Both the position numbers and the translations under genes were made by a program. The notes under the pieces are model-generated. The model saw only the letters and a program-made list of their open reading frames with translations. It was not told the DNA's origin and made no database searches. From NCBI GenBank assembly GCA_902495455.1, contig CABUXJ010000008.1, positions 31,275 to 95,274 of the forward strand: 64,000 bases of DNA, given 5' to 3'. Source of the DNA: an uncultured Prevotella sp. Lineage in GTDB: Bacteria; Bacteroidota; Bacteroidia; Bacteroidales; Bacteroidaceae. Of this stretch, positions 44,810-54,587 are shown in pieces. Within the stretch, counting starts at the first letter, position 1, and each line of letters begins with the position of its first letter.

Positions 44810-45016
44810 AATCATTATTTTCGTTTGTCGTTTTATTGTTTTAGTTTTTTGATATTTCTGCCATCTGGAGCTCCACACATACCAAGGCAAGTCCGCAACA
44901 AGTGACGCTAATCGGAGCAACGAGGCCCCCGCGACAAGCTGGAGACAGTGCAAAGACGGTGCAAACCGAAAGCAATTAAGCTTGCTTGAATTTGCAGAAG
45001 TGTAGCCCATCTTCTG

Positions 45017-45024
45017 CAAAGATA
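45017..45024 (-). promoter_or_regulatory. -7 box of the third PL1 gene
   Basis: Minus strand TATCTTTG, then CAGAAG. No -33 TTTG at the right distance. TACTTTTTGGCAGTAATTG about 25-45 bp upstream weakly resembles part of the 44-bp element at 53722. Confidence 0.5.
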
Positions 45025-45262
45025 GCGATAAAATATTATATACGTGATTACTTTTTGGCAGTAATTGCGTATATTTTTGATTGTTACGTCCTCTTTGTCT
45101 CTAAATTTATTCCGACAAACGAAAGCAAGAATATGTTTTTTACTCTGAAACAAGGGATATAATGGAATGGGAATTTAAGAAATAAGATACAAGGATATTA
45201 CTTTACTCCTCATGAATTAAATACAAGACAAAACAAAAGAGAGAATGTGTATCATAATAAAA

Positions 45263-45329
45263 AAGAATGTGCCAGACATTGGTATTAATGATCTGCCTAA
45301 AGCAGACATCCCAAGTCTGGCACATTCTT
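45263..45329 (-). terminator. Terminator of the susCD-lipoprotein operon
   Basis: AAGAATGTGCCAGAC pairs with GTCTGGCACATTCTT over 15 bp; read leftwards it is followed by TTTTTTATT. Confidence 0.8.
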
Positions 45330-45357
45330 ATTTTTATGCTATAGTATGGCTGAGAGT

Positions 45358-46554
45358 TTACTCCTCAACCGGTTCTTCCCATGTGACTGCTTTCTTGATA
45401 ACCGGTTGTAAAGCTGCACGCGACTGATATTCCGGTGTCTTTCCCATTCCTTCACCAATGGTGGACTTGTAGAAGTAGAAACCATTTGTGCCTTCACACC
45501 AGAAATCATTGGTCATATATGTATTTGAGCGGTTGACAGCTGCATAGCTGAGAGTGTTTCCTGTCAGATTGCTCTTCAGTACGATGCGACCGTTCTCCAG
45601 TGTATAGGTCACACTGGAAGCAAGGCTGTTCTTCTCTGCCTCCGTAGGCAACGCACCGCCTATCGAAGCGAGAGCGGCAGCGGCCTCGTCTGCCGTATAG
45701 AGAGTCTCCATAGCTCCGGTATACCAGAATGTTGTGTCACCCATACATACGGTGTTTGCCGGAGGAGCGACACAGATAGCTCTGTAGAGAGTTCCGTATG
45801 CCACGGTCCCATCCTCACGCTCTACAAATCCGCAAAGATAATACTTGCTGTCGTTGTCAAGCCCATTGAGTTCCAAATCATAGATTCCTCTTGTAGAACC
45901 TTTCTTATATATACCCTCGGCGTAAACCTTTGTCCATGTAGACATATCGGTGACATCGGCATCATCCTTAGCATAACAAACGCCATATTTAATTGCTTCA
46001 TTGCACAACTTGTAGTTCTTCACAGTGTCACGGAGAGTAAAGCCGCCACTCTTGTAATTGAGCACCTTTACCAATCCTGGAGTGAGTTTCTTGTCGGTCT
46101 TGCGCGTATAGGTGTACAAGTCTGCATCAGTACCAGCCGTTCCGGTCCATGCTCCTGTCTCATCGAATGTGACTCCTGTCCATTCCCATGCACAATCACT
46201 CTCGATTTTGAGTGTACCTGCAGCATAACTCCACTTGCCGGACATGGTCAAGGCATCCTTGCCGTCATCGCCGGGAATGTACCACTCGTACGTTCCGTCA
46301 TTGTGAAACTGCCATGTTCCGGATACGACACTATAGGACTTTGTATTATCCGACGGGCCCTTACCTGCCCAACGGCCTACGAACGGAAGGCTCTCACTGC
46401 TCATTGTCAGAGCATCTGATGAAGCCTCTGGCTCTACATCCAAAGCCGGTATATCGACAACCTCAGGGTCGTCATCATCACTGCATGCTGTAAACGACAG
46501 TGAAACCGCACAGGACACAGCTGCACAAAATATTAATTTGAATGTCTTATTCAT
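45358..46554 (-). CDS. Surface lipoprotein in SusE/F position
   Basis: 398 residues. Signal peptide with lipobox SFTACS followed by DDDD, the acidic start typical of surface-exposed Bacteroidetes lipoproteins. Residues about 55-150 (WAGKGPSDNT, GTWQFHNDGTYEWYIPGDDG) look like a lipocalin-like domain. The rest is beta-rich with a fibronectin-like stretch (YYLCGFVEREDGTVAYGTLY). I cannot name a family. As last gene of the susC-susD-lipoprotein run it probably binds pectic glycan at the cell surface. It is 111 bp after the preceding lipoprotein gene and followed by a terminator. Confidence 0.8.
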   Translation of the reverse strand: MNKTFKLIFCAAVSCAVSLSFTACSDDDDPEVVDIPALDVEPEASSDALTMSSESLPFVGRWAGKGPSDNTKSYSVVSGTWQFHNDGTYEWYIPGDDGKDALTMSGKWSYAAGTLKIESDCAWEWTGVTFDETGAWTGTAGTDADLYTYTRKTDKKLTPGLVKVLNYKSGGFTLRDTVKNYKLCNEAIKYGVCYAKDDADVTDMSTWTKVYAEGIYKKGSTRGIYDLELNGLDNDSKYYLCGFVEREDGTVAYGTLYRAICVAPPANTVCMGDTTFWYTGAMETLYTADEAAAALASIGGALPTEAEKNSLASSVTYTLENGRIVLKSNLTGNTLSYAAVNRSNTYMTNDFWCEGTNGFYFYKSTIGEGMGKTPEYQSRAALQPVIKKAVTWEEPVEE

Positions 46555-46665
46555 TATCTGTAATTTTATAGGATGTTTTTATACACCCCGTAGTTAATAC
46601 TTTAAAAGGTACGACAGGCGGACATTATCATCGGACTATGTCCGCCTGTCTATACCACCAGTTCC

Positions 46666-48354
46666 TTATTCCTTATACCAACGCGGGTCACCGACTTGGT
46701 CAAGTATCTTCAGAGTGAAGTCACCATTGTCCGGATCTGTAAATATGTCCTTAGACTTCATGTCGCTCGGTTCGAGTTCCTTGATGTCATTTGAACCATA
46801 TACACAATCGCTTGCACGCAGACACTCTTGGAATACCATCTTACCAGCCGTACGTATACCTCTTGATTTATCCGGAGTAAACGTCTTTCCAAGAATAGTT
46901 CTTGTCAAGGTGATATCCGTGTTCTGCTTATTGGCATCTATGAGATAACGACCGTCTGCTACGTTATTATAGAACGTACAGTCAGAGATAAAGATTCCGT
47001 TAGTGACAGGAGATTTTGAAGACTCAATAAAGCTGCGCTGTGAGGTATTGAACGTAGAGTTCTTGAGCTCAAGTTTGCCTATAGTCTGGTTGTCACCACC
47101 AAAATAGATTACGGAGTAACCATTACCCTTGGCCATATTCGTCATAATACAGTTGTCCACAACGATATTGCTCAAGATAATCTCCTCTTTTCCCTGAGTA
47201 CGGACAAGCGAACGGTCAAAGTCTGTGAACTCACAATTCTTAAACGACAGTTCAACAATATTACATGGTTTGCTCTGGTTGATGAAATACTGGCAACCTG
47301 TATCAAAGAACTTTATCTTTTCAAAGCGGATGTAAGCATGAGTGCCCTCCATATTGAAACTCTTCGGGAAGTTGAGAACAGGAGCCTCACCACCGGCACG
47401 GCCAAAGAATGTGACAGAGAAGCCTTCCGGCAATGATACGCCAGTAACCTCACCTGTTTCGCTAAGACCGGACACCTCATAGACCTTCTCCGCAGGAATA
47501 CCGATAGTAGCGCTATAAGCATTCTCATTCTCCGCATTTGCCTTAGCCAATTCGGCAACCATATTGATGAGCTCTTGATTGAGCACATCCTCATCAGTCA
47601 TGACATAGAGGAAGTCTCCCTCCGGCATAGGCGGAGCAGTTGTCACATTCAGTGTTCCACGCTTTTTGCCGGGAGCATCAGGCGTTCCGTTCCATATTGT
47701 GATAACATAAGCCGTACCAGGAGTCAGATCCTCTATTGTATATTCACAGGCAGCCCTATCCGCATCAGACAGCATAATAATTCTGCCTTCCTCATCCTTA
47801 GCCTTCACTGCAATGAAACCGACTCTCTCATCTGGCGTCCATGACACGTGTATTGATGTCTCCAGACGGTCACGCTCCGTTATTTCGTTGAAAATCTGTT
47901 CGGCAACACTTCTAAAAGGCTTACCATCATTATAGTAAACCCATTTAGATTCTGCCAATGATGATGACATACCTTTTATACGCAGATAATACTTGGTATC
48001 TTCCTCCAAACCTGCAAGATAAGCCGGAGTTTTGGTTATACTCCGATTTTCTCCGTATACTATGGAGTTTTCCGTTGCCCGCAAAGCGATACCGTCATGA
48101 AGAGAATCAGTGCTGACTTCTACAATGTAATATTCAGCGCCCTTGGGACCAGGGAAATTGACTGTTGCCGTGACATTGGCGAAGTCCTTATTGGCGTCAC
48201 GCTCAGTCTCCACCGACACTTTGCTGTCTATCACACCGAAAAGGCGGGATGTTGAGCCATCGGTATCCCAGTCGTTGCCATCAGTGCATGATGTGAAGCC
48301 AGAACTGAGGACTCCCATCATTGCAATGCTCAATACTTTATTTATTGTTTTCAT
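46666..48354 (-). CDS. Surface lipoprotein with fibronectin-like domains and a beta-helix (DUF4957/DUF5123-like)
   Basis: 562 residues. Lipobox GFTSC near residue 23. Two fibronectin type III-like domains (about 45-245; PAYLAGLEEDTKYYLRIKG, YTIEDLTPGTAYVITIWNG). From about 250 a right-handed beta-helix (YVMTDEDVLNQELINMVAEL, GTHAYIRFEKIKF, DCTFYNNVADGRYLIDAN) matches the secreted 374-residue protein at 54588 over its full length. It is in the SusE/F slot after susD (27-bp gap), so probably a glycan-binding outer-membrane protein; the helix could also bind or cleave uronates. No lyase catalytic triad is evident. Confidence 0.85.
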   Translation of the reverse strand: MKTINKVLSIAMMGVLSSGFTSCTDGNDWDTDGSTSRLFGVIDSKVSVETERDANKDFANVTATVNFPGPKGAEYYIVEVSTDSLHDGIALRATENSIVYGENRSITKTPAYLAGLEEDTKYYLRIKGMSSSLAESKWVYYNDGKPFRSVAEQIFNEITERDRLETSIHVSWTPDERVGFIAVKAKDEEGRIIMLSDADRAACEYTIEDLTPGTAYVITIWNGTPDAPGKKRGTLNVTTAPPMPEGDFLYVMTDEDVLNQELINMVAELAKANAENENAYSATIGIPAEKVYEVSGLSETGEVTGVSLPEGFSVTFFGRAGGEAPVLNFPKSFNMEGTHAYIRFEKIKFFDTGCQYFINQSKPCNIVELSFKNCEFTDFDRSLVRTQGKEEIILSNIVVDNCIMTNMAKGNGYSVIYFGGDNQTIGKLELKNSTFNTSQRSFIESSKSPVTNGIFISDCTFYNNVADGRYLIDANKQNTDITLTRTILGKTFTPDKSRGIRTAGKMVFQECLRASDCVYGSNDIKELEPSDMKSKDIFTDPDNGDFTLKILDQVGDPRWYKE

Positions 48355-48381
48355 TAGAATTTCCTTTTTATTGTTATAAAA

Positions 48382-50340
48382 TTAGTCAGGATAACCATAA
48401 GAGTTGTGAAGGACACCGTTTGATGCCGAAATCGTGGTCGATGCAATCGGCATGAGATAACGGTTCTTCACAGGCACATCATTGCCGTCCGTACCAACCA
48501 AACCGCTTGAGATCGACGGGAGATTGGTATCCACGTTCTTGTCTTTTCCCGAAGACGGGTCGGAAGCGCCAAACGACTTGATACTTGCATGATAGTCTTC
48601 AGCAGTCTTTCCTTCAGGCAGGCCATAGTATGTAACACTTGACATATCCAATTTCGTATGGGCCTCATCAGTATAGTTGTAGTAAACTTCCTCCTGATAA
48701 ACACCGTTCTGCAACTGGTTAAGATATGTTTTCTTGAACTCAAGTATCTTCTCCACAAGCAGATTCCAACGAATAAGGTCGAACTTGCGCACACCTTCAC
48801 CGGCCAACTCCCATGCGTTTTCATCAACAATGGCATTGAAGAAAGCGTCCTTGTCATTAGGTATGGCGTCTACATAAGCCTTGGCTGCCGCCTTGTCCGC
48901 ATCGGCAAATGCACGGCAGTGAACCTCCGAGAGAGCCTGACGGGCCGTGATGCCGGCATCACCGGGATAATTGGCATCAGGACTCCCGGCCAATTCGTTC
49001 AGCACCTCTGCATAATACAGAAGGACTTGAGAATAGCGCATCTTCACAACGTTGATACCGGTGGTATGCTTTGCCGTAGCAGTAAGATTCTGGGAAAGCC
49101 ACTCAGAACTCATCTTTCGTGGATCCCACTTGCCCACATACATGTTGAAAGGTGCATTCTCCAGCATTTGCTCTTCCGTGATTGACTCAAAGTCCTTGTT
49201 CTTTGAAATCTGCATGTTGCTCACTGTTATGTCACGACGGCTGTCTTTCGGGTCATAAGAATAGAGCAACGGAGCTGTCATCTTAAGAACACCAGTAGAA
49301 TTGCCATAACCGTAAGTCGTCGTCACACCGTTAAGGCGTACACCAACGGTATAACCAAGCTCACCCGTTACACTTAATCCCATCGGGATTTCGAACAGAT
49401 TCTCATGGTAAGCCTTATCCAAAGAAAGCTGATTGATCAGATACCACTCATTCTCAAACGAAGGATTGAGTTTGTGGGTCGGATTGTTGATTACGATTGT
49501 CAGATGCTTCAAGGCTTTCTCATAAAGAGCCTTGCGGGTAGCTGCATCAGGACGCTGTGTAGGATAGACGGGATCTGAATAGCTTGCAGTCTCGTAACCC
49601 GGTTTTGCAGCCTCACGGATAACCCAGCCGGCACGTGTCATGGCCATTTGTGCCAGCAGTGCGTGAGCATAACCCTTGGTGCAATGTTCGGTGGTATAAT
49701 TTGTCACCTCATCTGCCCAAGGAAGCAGATTTGTAGCCTCCTCAAGATCAGCCATAAGGATGTCCATTATCTCATCGCGGTCTGTCTTCTGAATGTAGAC
49801 ATTACTCAGATCAGCTTTTGACGGTTCCAGCTTCAATGGGATATCGCCGAAGTAGCGCAACATGTCGAAATAAACCATTGCGCGCAATGTGAGACACTCG
49901 CCAAGATAGCGTTCCATGTCCTTCTGCTGTGAGCCTCCGGCCGTAAGCATTCCACTGTTACGGATACCTTCTATGTTAAGGTTGGCGTCCTCTATTATTC
50001 CATACATGGCATTCCAAGAACCGCTAAGGTTGGCAAAGCCCGGTGTCACATTGTAGTTGCCGACACCACGATAGGTACTTGCGTATGCCGTCTCACCGAG
50101 ACCGTCCACGAGTTCGCAGTCACTGTTAAGTCCCCATTTGATTGGAATGTCCTGAGCGTATGTACGGTCCTGGGCGAGACCGCCATATACCTTGTTTACA
50201 CGCAGTCCTGTATAGTATGATGAAGTCCAGGTGTTAGCGTCCCTCAAATCTGACGGAGACTCTTGGTCAAGGAAATCAGAACAAGAAGACAAGCCTGCGA
50301 CTCCAGCTGCAAGTGCTATTATTGATAAAATACTCTTCAT
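48382..50340 (-). CDS. susD: SusD/RagB-family outer-membrane glycan-binding lipoprotein
   Basis: 652 residues, slightly long for the family. Lipobox GLSSC then SDFLDQESPSD, the classic SusD start. Middle TPR-like helices include ECLTLRAMVYFDMLRYFGDI. The C-terminal part has RYSQVLLYYAEVLNELAG and ENAWELAGEGVRKFDLIRW, conserved in RagB/SusD. It forms the lid of the SusC pore and captures oligosaccharide, here presumably pectic. It starts 23 bp after susC. Confidence 0.95.
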   Translation of the reverse strand: MKSILSIIALAAGVAGLSSCSDFLDQESPSDLRDANTWTSSYYTGLRVNKVYGGLAQDRTYAQDIPIKWGLNSDCELVDGLGETAYASTYRGVGNYNVTPGFANLSGSWNAMYGIIEDANLNIEGIRNSGMLTAGGSQQKDMERYLGECLTLRAMVYFDMLRYFGDIPLKLEPSKADLSNVYIQKTDRDEIMDILMADLEEATNLLPWADEVTNYTTEHCTKGYAHALLAQMAMTRAGWVIREAAKPGYETASYSDPVYPTQRPDAATRKALYEKALKHLTIVINNPTHKLNPSFENEWYLINQLSLDKAYHENLFEIPMGLSVTGELGYTVGVRLNGVTTTYGYGNSTGVLKMTAPLLYSYDPKDSRRDITVSNMQISKNKDFESITEEQMLENAPFNMYVGKWDPRKMSSEWLSQNLTATAKHTTGINVVKMRYSQVLLYYAEVLNELAGSPDANYPGDAGITARQALSEVHCRAFADADKAAAKAYVDAIPNDKDAFFNAIVDENAWELAGEGVRKFDLIRWNLLVEKILEFKKTYLNQLQNGVYQEEVYYNYTDEAHTKLDMSSVTYYGLPEGKTAEDYHASIKSFGASDPSSGKDKNVDTNLPSISSGLVGTDGNDVPVKNRYLMPIASTTISASNGVLHNSYGYPD

Positions 50341-50363
50341 AATTCGTTATCTGATAAATCTAA

Positions 50364-53300
50364 TTAAAATGTTACGTTTATACCACCCACAAATGTGCGG
50401 CTCTTCGGATAAGCGGCATAATCAATACCGGGACACATGGCATTTCTCTTGCTACTTGTATCCACCTCAGGATCATAACCGCTGTAATCTGTCAGGCAGA
50501 GCAGATTGTAACCAGTGAAGTAGATGCGTACATTCTCAAGGAAGACGCTCTTAACCCACTTCTTTGGCAGAGTGTAACCGATAGTAACATTCTGCAAACG
50601 GAGGAAGTCGGCATTCTCCACGGCATAATCTATGATATACATCTGTGACACTGCTGCCGGATTCCAGATGGATGCTCCTGCATTGAGTTCGTTCAGACGT
50701 CTTACGACACCTTCCGAGCCTCCATAGTAATCAAACGTGCTTGTCGAGAGATTTCTCACAAGGTTCATCCCTGTCACGGGGTCTATCCACGTATAACGTG
50801 AACCCAGAGCGAAGTCTTCCACCGTGTTGTAATACTTCTGTGAACCATGATAGAAGGAATTGGCCAGTTTGGTTCCGTTGACAATCTTGTTGCCTAATGA
50901 GTAATTGAAGAACACATTGAAGTCAAAGTTGCCTACGCGACCGTCAATACCGAATCCACCGGTTGTGGTCGGAACGGTATTACCGAGACGCTGTTTGATA
51001 GGATCACCATTCTCGTCGACCTGAAGTCTCAAAGCACCGGGATAAACGGCACCACCGGTAAACGAGCTGCTCTTATCGTTGATACCGTCACGCAGTTTCC
51101 ATGTCGTTCCGTCCAGAACGAGCTGTCCGCCAGGATTGCTGACAGGGTCATATACGGTGAAGAATCCGTTTGTCTTATAACCCCAAAGTTCTCCGAGACG
51201 GCCGCCTTCCTCTATGCGGAAGTCCTCATACTTGGCGATTGTGCTGCCGCTCCAGTTGCTGCTCTGCCAAGGATTATCCATTGCCAGCTCGTCGATGCTG
51301 TTCTTGTTGTATGCAATATTGAAATTGAAGTTCAGCCCGAACTTTTTCTTGTTGATGATAGCTGCATTCAATGAGAGTTCCACACCCTTGTTGGAGGTCT
51401 TACCGAAGTTCTGATACTGCGATGTATAACCGGAGTTGCTCGGCACGACTGATGCCATAAGCAGATCCTTGGTTGTGTTCCAATAGAGTTCGAGTGTACC
51501 GTTAATGCGTCCGTTGAAGAAACCATAGTCAATACCGATGTTACGTGTAATGGTTGTCTCCCACTTCAGATCGGGATTATAGAGTGATGAGCCGTGTTCG
51601 AGCATTGAGGCGCGCTCCTCGTTGAAGAAAGGTGCCTTACTCGTGTTTGATGCCATCGAATAGAGGGTTTCGATAAGACCGGAATTGATTCGGTTGTTAC
51701 CTGCGGTACCGAAGCTGAGACGCAGCTTAAGATTTGAAAGCCACTTCTCCGCACCCTTCATGAACTCTTCGTCTGATATACGCCATGCCAAAGCCAATGA
51801 CGGGAAAATGCCCCAACGGTGGTCCTTGCCAAACTTGCTGGAACCGTCTGCGCGCATGGTAAACGTCAGATAGTATTTCTCGTCAAGAATATAGTTGATA
51901 CGTCCGAAGTAAGAAAGGATGTTCTCGTCAGCAGCGATGTCCGATTCGTTGGGAAGAGCTATACCTGCAGCGGCATTTGCCAAGACTTCGTCAATGGTGA
52001 ATGTTGTAGGATAGGCCACAGAGGTATTGGTGCGTGTCTGCTTCTGCACGCTTGTCCACTCCTGACCCAGCAAGGCTGTCAGATGAGCGCGTCCTTTCCA
52101 GAGTTTGTTGTTGTCATAGGTGACGGTATTGGCGTTTCTCCAGTCTTTCTGCTCCACGCGGGAGAAGACAGCCTGAGGCATACCGTTGTAACCATATTTG
52201 GAATTGGTCACAGCCTCCGATGCCCACACTTGATCAGTGTCGTTATATCTCCATCCGTAACCGAACTCACTGCGGAATGTGAAATGCTTTATCGGCTTCC
52301 AGTTCAGGCCCAGATTGTAATTCTGCTGGAAACGCTCTTGATACTTATATGTAGAAGTGATGCGCTGCAACGGTGTTCTTCGCGTCGTCGTGCTGTTCTC
52401 TTCCTCATCCTCGTCATTTGATGTGAGCTGCTCTACCGGTGCATATGCCACGGTATTTGCCACGATACTGTTAGCGGCGTTGCTTTCGTTAGTATCGGCA
52501 CCGCCACTCAGACCGTCAAGTTTCGTGAATGCCATACGACCGTTGAAGTCGAGTGACAGCCACTTGTTGAGATTGACGTTAAGTTTCGCATTGACATTGT
52601 TCTTTGAATATCCGGAGCCCATCATGATGCTCTCTTCGTCAATATGAGAAAAACCGATGTTATACTTCACATCCTTCGAACCGCCGCTCACACTTGCATT
52701 ATACTGATGCTGCACACCGGTACGACCGAAGATGATGTCCTGATAGTCGTTGCCGTCGATTGACTTCCATATATCGAGGTCGTTGAAGTTACCGTATGCT
52801 GAACCAGCCTGATCCAGCTCATACTGATACATGGCGAACTCGTAGGGAGACAATGTCTTGACGGCTTTTGTGACTTTCTTCCATCCCATAGAGGCGTTGA
52901 AGTTCACCTGTGTCTTGCCTTCCTTACCGCTCTTTGTCGTCACGATGATTACACCGTTGGCACCGCGCGCACCATAAATAGCCGTAGAAGAGGCGTCCTT
53001 CAGGACATCGATGCTCTGGATTTCGCTCGGAGCAATATCGCTGATGCTCGAAACCGGGAAACCATCGACTATATAAAGAGGTGAGTTGTCCTGTGACAGC
53101 GAACCTCCTCCGCGGACACGTATCTTTATGTCGGCATCAGGTGAACCTTCCGTGGTTGTGATGTTCACACCGGCCATCTTACCGGTCAGAGCTTCACCTA
53201 CATTGCTTACAGGGATGTTCTCTATCTGCTTGGCACTTACAGACGTAACGGCGCCGGTCAGATCTTTCTTCTTCACCGTACCGTAGCCGATGACCACCAG

Positions 53301-53615
53301 GTCATTGAGTGTCGCGGCGTCATCCTCCAACGTAACGTTGAGAGTGGTCTTGCCCTTCGTGTCAACGGTTTTGGTCTTCATACCGATGTATGAGATGACA
53401 AGTGGATGCTTGCCCTGCAATTTGATACTACAGTTACCGTCAAAATCAGTGACCGTTCCATTGCGCGTTCCTTTCTCTATCACGCTCGCTCCAATGACTG
53501 CTTCACCGTTGGAGTCTTTCACGGTGACTTTTACAGTCTGTGCCGAGACTCCCCCCGCAATGAGCAGAAGAGCCAGCAATAGCGTCGTTCTGATACGCTT
53601 AATTTGTTCAGACAT
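50364..53615 (-). CDS. susC: SusC-family TonB-dependent outer-membrane transporter
   Basis: 1083 residues, normal SusC length. Signal peptide (GGVSAQ), carboxypeptidase-regulatory-like domain (about 27-110, VTVKDSNGEAVIGASVIEKG), TonB box region with LNDLVVIGYGTVKKKDLTGA, plug domain (ENIPVSNVGEALTGKMAGVN, SPLYIVDGFPV, DASSTAIYGARGANGVIIVT), then the 22-strand barrel ending in an aromatic (GGINVTF). It imports oligosaccharides with energy from TonB. It is first gene of the minus-strand operon susC-susD-lipoproteins. Confidence 0.96.
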   Translation of the reverse strand: MSEQIKRIRTTLLLALLLIAGGVSAQTVKVTVKDSNGEAVIGASVIEKGTRNGTVTDFDGNCSIKLQGKHPLVISYIGMKTKTVDTKGKTTLNVTLEDDAATLNDLVVIGYGTVKKKDLTGAVTSVSAKQIENIPVSNVGEALTGKMAGVNITTTEGSPDADIKIRVRGGGSLSQDNSPLYIVDGFPVSSISDIAPSEIQSIDVLKDASSTAIYGARGANGVIIVTTKSGKEGKTQVNFNASMGWKKVTKAVKTLSPYEFAMYQYELDQAGSAYGNFNDLDIWKSIDGNDYQDIIFGRTGVQHQYNASVSGGSKDVKYNIGFSHIDEESIMMGSGYSKNNVNAKLNVNLNKWLSLDFNGRMAFTKLDGLSGGADTNESNAANSIVANTVAYAPVEQLTSNDEDEEENSTTTRRTPLQRITSTYKYQERFQQNYNLGLNWKPIKHFTFRSEFGYGWRYNDTDQVWASEAVTNSKYGYNGMPQAVFSRVEQKDWRNANTVTYDNNKLWKGRAHLTALLGQEWTSVQKQTRTNTSVAYPTTFTIDEVLANAAAGIALPNESDIAADENILSYFGRINYILDEKYYLTFTMRADGSSKFGKDHRWGIFPSLALAWRISDEEFMKGAEKWLSNLKLRLSFGTAGNNRINSGLIETLYSMASNTSKAPFFNEERASMLEHGSSLYNPDLKWETTITRNIGIDYGFFNGRINGTLELYWNTTKDLLMASVVPSNSGYTSQYQNFGKTSNKGVELSLNAAIINKKKFGLNFNFNIAYNKNSIDELAMDNPWQSSNWSGSTIAKYEDFRIEEGGRLGELWGYKTNGFFTVYDPVSNPGGQLVLDGTTWKLRDGINDKSSSFTGGAVYPGALRLQVDENGDPIKQRLGNTVPTTTGGFGIDGRVGNFDFNVFFNYSLGNKIVNGTKLANSFYHGSQKYYNTVEDFALGSRYTWIDPVTGMNLVRNLSTSTFDYYGGSEGVVRRLNELNAGASIWNPAAVSQMYIIDYAVENADFLRLQNVTIGYTLPKKWVKSVFLENVRIYFTGYNLLCLTDYSGYDPEVDTSSKRNAMCPGIDYAAYPKSRTFVGGINVTF

Positions 53616-53672
53616 AAAAAATTTTGTTTTAGTTTGTTGTTATTGTTAATAGTATCTCGTTATTTGGTTTTG

Positions 53673-53680
53673 CAAATATA
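53673..53680 (-). promoter_or_regulatory. -7 box of the susC operon
   Basis: Minus strand TATATTTG; upstream spacing to a TTG is about 18 bp, a weak -33. Leader about 55 nt. Confidence 0.55.
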
Positions 53681-53721
53681 ATGTAAAATATCGTAAAACA
53701 ACTATCCTTCTGACCAGAAAA

Positions 53722-53765
53722 TTGGCAAAAACTCTGATTTTACTCTATTGTCTGCTAAAAATTAC
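53722..53765. promoter_or_regulatory. 44-bp shared element, susC side
   Basis: Starts TTGGCAAAAACTCTGATTTT and continues ACTCTATTGTCTGCTAAAAA. It is 42/44 identical to 54428-54471 and lies 41 bp upstream of the susC -7 box. It contains a direct repeat ACTCT(G)ATT with 11-bp spacing, one helical turn. Confidence 0.75.
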
Positions 53766-53978
53766 ACCCCGAAGCACCCTCCTCCAGCTCACCAAATGCC
53801 CCGTCCAAGGGGATGAGTACAGTCAAATGGTTAATGGGCAAGGAGGCGGAAGAAAAAAGTAAAGAGACGTTAATTCGTCCGCGCAATTCTGCGAATTTAA
53901 CATTATTTTATTCCGAAACAAAAGCGGACATCGAGTCATTTCCTGCTCATTTTTCGTCCGAAAAAATGCCGCGATCTT

Positions 53979-54085
53979 GCCGTAAGGGCCTCCCGGGGTC
54001 ACGACGGGGCCGCCTTCGCACCCCAACGGCAGCCCCGTCGCAATGCAACGAGCGCCCCGTTGCAACGCCGGGAGGCCCTTACGGC
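53979..54085 (-). repeat. Diverged copy 4 of the ~400-bp repeat family
   Basis: GCCGTAAGGGCCTCCCGG (53979-53996) pairs perfectly with 54068-54085. Inside are ACGACGGGGCC, CCCCGTCGCAATGCAACGAG and CGCCCCGTTGCAACG, as in the GC blocks of the other copies. The accompanying A/T flank (53860-53978) suggests reverse orientation. Confidence 0.75.
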
Positions 54086-54427
54086 TTTGTCATAAAAAGC
54101 TCACAATTATAACTCACTGATTATCAACATCTCCAATTTGAGCAAAAATAACGTTATTTTGGGCCGTAATTCGGGAAACGAAATTCCGTCGACGTTTAAC
54201 CATTGTTAAAGTAAAGTTTTTTCGGAATTGCAAACAAGTCTTAAACAGGCGTTGCCGCCGAAACGGAAACGCGAAGGTCGCAAAGACGCAAAGACAACAG
54301 ATTGAGATATTCAATGCCTTGAGCTTTCATGCCTTTGCGGCTTTGCGGGCTTTGCGTTTCATTATAGGAATCGTACGAGCCGCAACTACGAGATTGCAAT
54401 ACTTTATCCCTGTCAAAAAGCGAAAAG

Positions 54428-54471
54428 TTGGCGAAAACTCTGATTTTACTCTATTGTTTGCTAAAAATTAC
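54428..54471. promoter_or_regulatory. 44-bp shared element, beta-helix-gene side
   Basis: TTGGCGAAAACTCTGATTTT then ACTCTATTGTTTGCTAAAAA; two substitutions from the copy at 53722. It lies 44 bp upstream of the plus-strand -7 box, nearly the same distance as the other copy from susC, but in the opposite orientation relative to its gene. Confidence 0.75.
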
Positions 54472-54515
54472 TACTTTTTAGACAGCAAAAGGATGCGGGT
54501 ATAAATGTTTTTCGC

Positions 54516-54523
54516 TATCTTTG
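54516..54523 (+). promoter_or_regulatory. -7 box of the beta-helix gene
   Basis: TATCTTTG followed by CAGTGAAATA; no -33 TTTG at 19-21 bp. Leader about 60 nt. Confidence 0.55.
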
Positions 54524-54587
54524 CAGTGAAATAATAAGACACGAAGGAAACAAAACAACATACTATTAATTACAAACAAAAAAACTT

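Larger units (their letters stand above)
44810..45357. other. Intergenic region: leader and promoter of PL1 gene, terminator of lipoprotein gene
   Basis: 548 bases. About 200 nt of untranslated leader (44810-45010), the -7 box, and a hairpin at 45263-45329. Nothing else supportable. Confidence 0.6.
53616..54587. other. Divergent regulatory region between susC and the beta-helix gene
   Basis: 972 bases without a gene. It has two -7 boxes (53673 minus, 54516 plus), two copies of a 44-bp element (53722, 54428) and repeat copy 4 in the middle (53979-54085). An imperfect CGCAAAGACGCAAAGAC-type inverted repeat at about 54281-54356 is related to the 8209 hairpin. Confidence 0.7.

Noticed and set aside
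44810..45019. N-terminal extension of the third pectate lyase to 45019
   Set aside because: It would start inside the -7 box region and precede a clear signal peptide at 44809.
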